NCBI GenBank assembly: GCA_031275515.1
Contig: JAISOQ010000165.1
Location: 1 to 13,604 of the forward strand
Direction: 5' to 3'
Length of the DNA: 13,604 nucleotides
DNA from: Treponema sp.
GTDB lineage: Bacteria; Spirochaetota; Spirochaetia; Treponematales; Breznakiellaceae
Of this stretch, positions 12,873-13,604 are shown piece after piece. The position numbers and the translations under genes were made by a program. The notes below the pieces were generated by a model. That model did no database searches and was not told where the DNA came from. It saw only the letters and a program-made list of their open reading frames with translations. Numbering within the stretch: position 1 is the first letter of the stretch; each line of letters opens with the position of its first letter.

Positions 12873-13262
12873 TCAGTCTAGGAAGGTAAGGGTAACGCCG
12901 CTGGGACAGGACGGGGTTTTTAACAGCCCGGTCTGGGCGCATACCGTCACGTCTATAAGGCCACTGGCAGGACGGACAAAATTCTTTGCGGGAAGCCCCA
13001 GAGAATTCCCGGGTTTGTCAAAGCCGAACCAGATGGCAGTAGTATAGTAGGGAGTATATCCAATGGCCCAGGCATCGGATCAGTTCTGGGCAGCGCCGGT
13101 TTTCCCTGCCGCGGGAATCTGGTGCAGCGTACCGTTTTCATCCCGAAAGACGAATTTCCCGAATACCGAAACCGGCGTGTCTGCCTCCAGGGGCTTTTTG
13201 AGAAGTCCCGTCATGACCCTGAATATCGCTCTCCATACGCCGTGAGGGCTGTAAGCCTGCCG
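12873..13262 (-). pseudogene. Remnant of a penicillin-binding protein 1A (transpeptidase C-terminal part)
   Basis: The minus-strand frame reads AYSPHGVWRAIFRVMTG..., IPAAGKTGAAQN, a TGA stop at 13082-13080, then SDAWAIGYTPYYTTAIWFGF, DKPGNSLGLPAKN, and FVRPASGLIDVTVCAQTGLL to TFLD and a TGA. This is the C-terminal transpeptidase region of class A PBPs: the KTGT/S box (here KTGA), the NxSDAW...Y.PYYTTAIWFG stretch, and the tail with Cys-rich VCAQTG...PSC. Expected residues between NSLGL and FVRP are deleted, the Trp codon after QN has become TGA, and the glycosyltransferase and active-site Ser regions are gone. A possible frame-shifted continuation (RKIMNALASFFKKIFKIPQ) runs to 12796. It is non-functional; a complete PBP1A elsewhere in the genome is expected. 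Confidence 0.8.
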
Positions 13263-13313
13263 TTACCGGTAACTATTTCCGCCTAATTTCCCGGAGACAG
13301 CGTTACCGGTAAA
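13262..13313 (+). promoter_or_regulatory. Pair of TTACCGGTAA palindromes, 40 bases apart
   Basis: GTTACCGGTAAC (13262-13273) is a perfect 12-base dyad. The second copy, GTTACCGGTAAA (13302-13313), keeps the 10-base core; both are preceded by C. They lie exactly 40 bases apart (about four helical turns), upstream of the promoter at 13330. The central CCGG dyad resembles LacI/GntR-type operators. The binding protein is not identified. Confidence 0.5.
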
Positions 13314-13329
13314 ATTGTCGAAAATTTTA

Positions 13330-13358
13330 TTGGCATTTGGTTTTCTTTGGAATATATT
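13330..13358 (+). promoter_or_regulatory. Promoter for the exported-protein gene at 13437
   Basis: TTGGCA (13330-13335), a 17-base spacer and TATATT (13353-13358) each match the sigma-70 consensus at five of six positions. Transcription would start near 13365, about 72 bases before the ATG. Confidence 0.65.
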
Positions 13359-13400
13359 TCTTAGTAAGAATGTTCCTGCTAAAACATGGTTTTTCAGGAA
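13358..13400 (+). promoter_or_regulatory. Start-site dyad and 5' leader hairpin
   Basis: TTCTTA-G-TAAGAA (13358-13370) is a perfect dyad centred on the predicted transcription start. Immediately after it, TTCCTG (13373-13378) pairs with CAGGAA (13395-13400), with AAAAC-ATG-GTTTT nested inside, giving a leader stem-loop about 36 bases before the start codon. Possible repressor site and mRNA-stabilising or control element. Confidence 0.4.
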
Positions 13401-13436
13401 TGTCTTAATGTAATTACTTTAATTTAGGAGAGACTT

Positions 13437-13604
13437 ATGAAAAAAGTTATTGCTGTAATGGTGATAATGGCGGTGTTCTCAACGGCTGTGTTTGCCGCCC
13501 CATTATCTGCCGCCGGTTCCTTGGATAAGACATCCCTGGAAGGATTTCGTTCTGAGCTGTCAACCAAAACAGACTCCCATAATGATTTCGACGATCTGTT
13601 TGCC
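13437..13604 (+). CDS. Exported protein, N-terminus only (partial)
   Basis: The first 56 codons of a rightward gene. MKKVIAVMVIMAVFSTAVFA is a clear signal peptide with AxA-type cleavage (VFA, then APLSAAG). The mature start is SLDKTSLEGFRSELSTKTDSH followed by NDFDDLFA. No cysteine supports a lipoprotein. AGGAG lies 6 bases before the ATG at 13437. The remainder is outside the window and no family could be recognised; a periplasmic or outer-membrane location is inferred. Confidence 0.8.
   Translation, partial: MKKVIAVMVIMAVFSTAVFAAPLSAAGSLDKTSLEGFRSELSTKTDSHNDFDDLFA

Noticed and set aside
13080..13082. In-frame TGA in the PBP1A remnant as possible UGA recoding (Trp or Sec)
   Set aside because: The neighbouring deletion, altered KTG box and missing upstream domains show decay, and other genes here use TGA as an ordinary stop codon.

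Overview
The window (about 50% G+C) looks like a chromosomal segment of a spirochaete, most likely Treponema and possibly a gut or termite-associated lineage. This is inferred from the exported solute-binding proteins ending their leaders in VWAAGG or LWAGG, a GH94 disaccharide phosphorylase beside a CUT1 sugar transporter, a bacteriohemerythrin, ThyX rather than ThyA, a poly-G tract inside an exported-protein gene, and many palindromic intergenic repeats. No rRNA or tRNA gene, CRISPR array or transposase gene is visible, and the species cannot be fixed from the sequence alone.

Layout. 1-105 (-): start of a lipoprotein gene with its own promoter. 320-4250 (-): a tightly packed five-gene run, read from right to left: thyX, a six-helix membrane diguanylate cyclase, a GNAT N-acetyltransferase, a PF06695 small membrane protein and a type II pantothenate kinase. 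4417-4821 (-): bacteriohemerythrin. 5149-8623 (-): sugar ABC transporter (binding protein first, then two permeases; no ATPase). 8868-11264 (+): GH94 phosphorylase most like N,N'-diacetylchitobiose phosphorylase, divergent from the transporter. 11337-12647 (-): PotD-like binding protein preceded by a truncated tandem copy of itself. 12873-13262 (-): wreck of a penicillin-binding protein 1A gene. 13437 to the end (+): start of an exported protein behind a layered regulatory region.

How the parts work together. The central unit is readable as uptake of a beta-linked disaccharide (chitobiose favoured, cellobiose possible), followed by phosphorolysis in the cytoplasm, which conserves the bond energy as a sugar 1-phosphate. 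The ATPase would have to be a shared one encoded elsewhere. Two features could tune this unit: a run of 13 G in the signal-peptide codons of the binding protein, a candidate phase-variation switch, and a terminator plus about 200 bp of hairpins between the binding-protein gene and the permeases, which would favour binding-protein expression.

The most distinctive non-coding signal is a family of about 45-60 bp palindromes with core CTGTCCCAAAAC...GTTTTGGGACAG. There are four long copies and one short derivative, and two copies are flanked by TTAG on both sides, as expected of a MITE mobilised by an IS5-type transposase. None of this amounts to a clearly new multi-gene system. The best leads are the poly-G switch, the repeat family, the hairpin-filled intergenic region and the regulatory region at 13262-13400.
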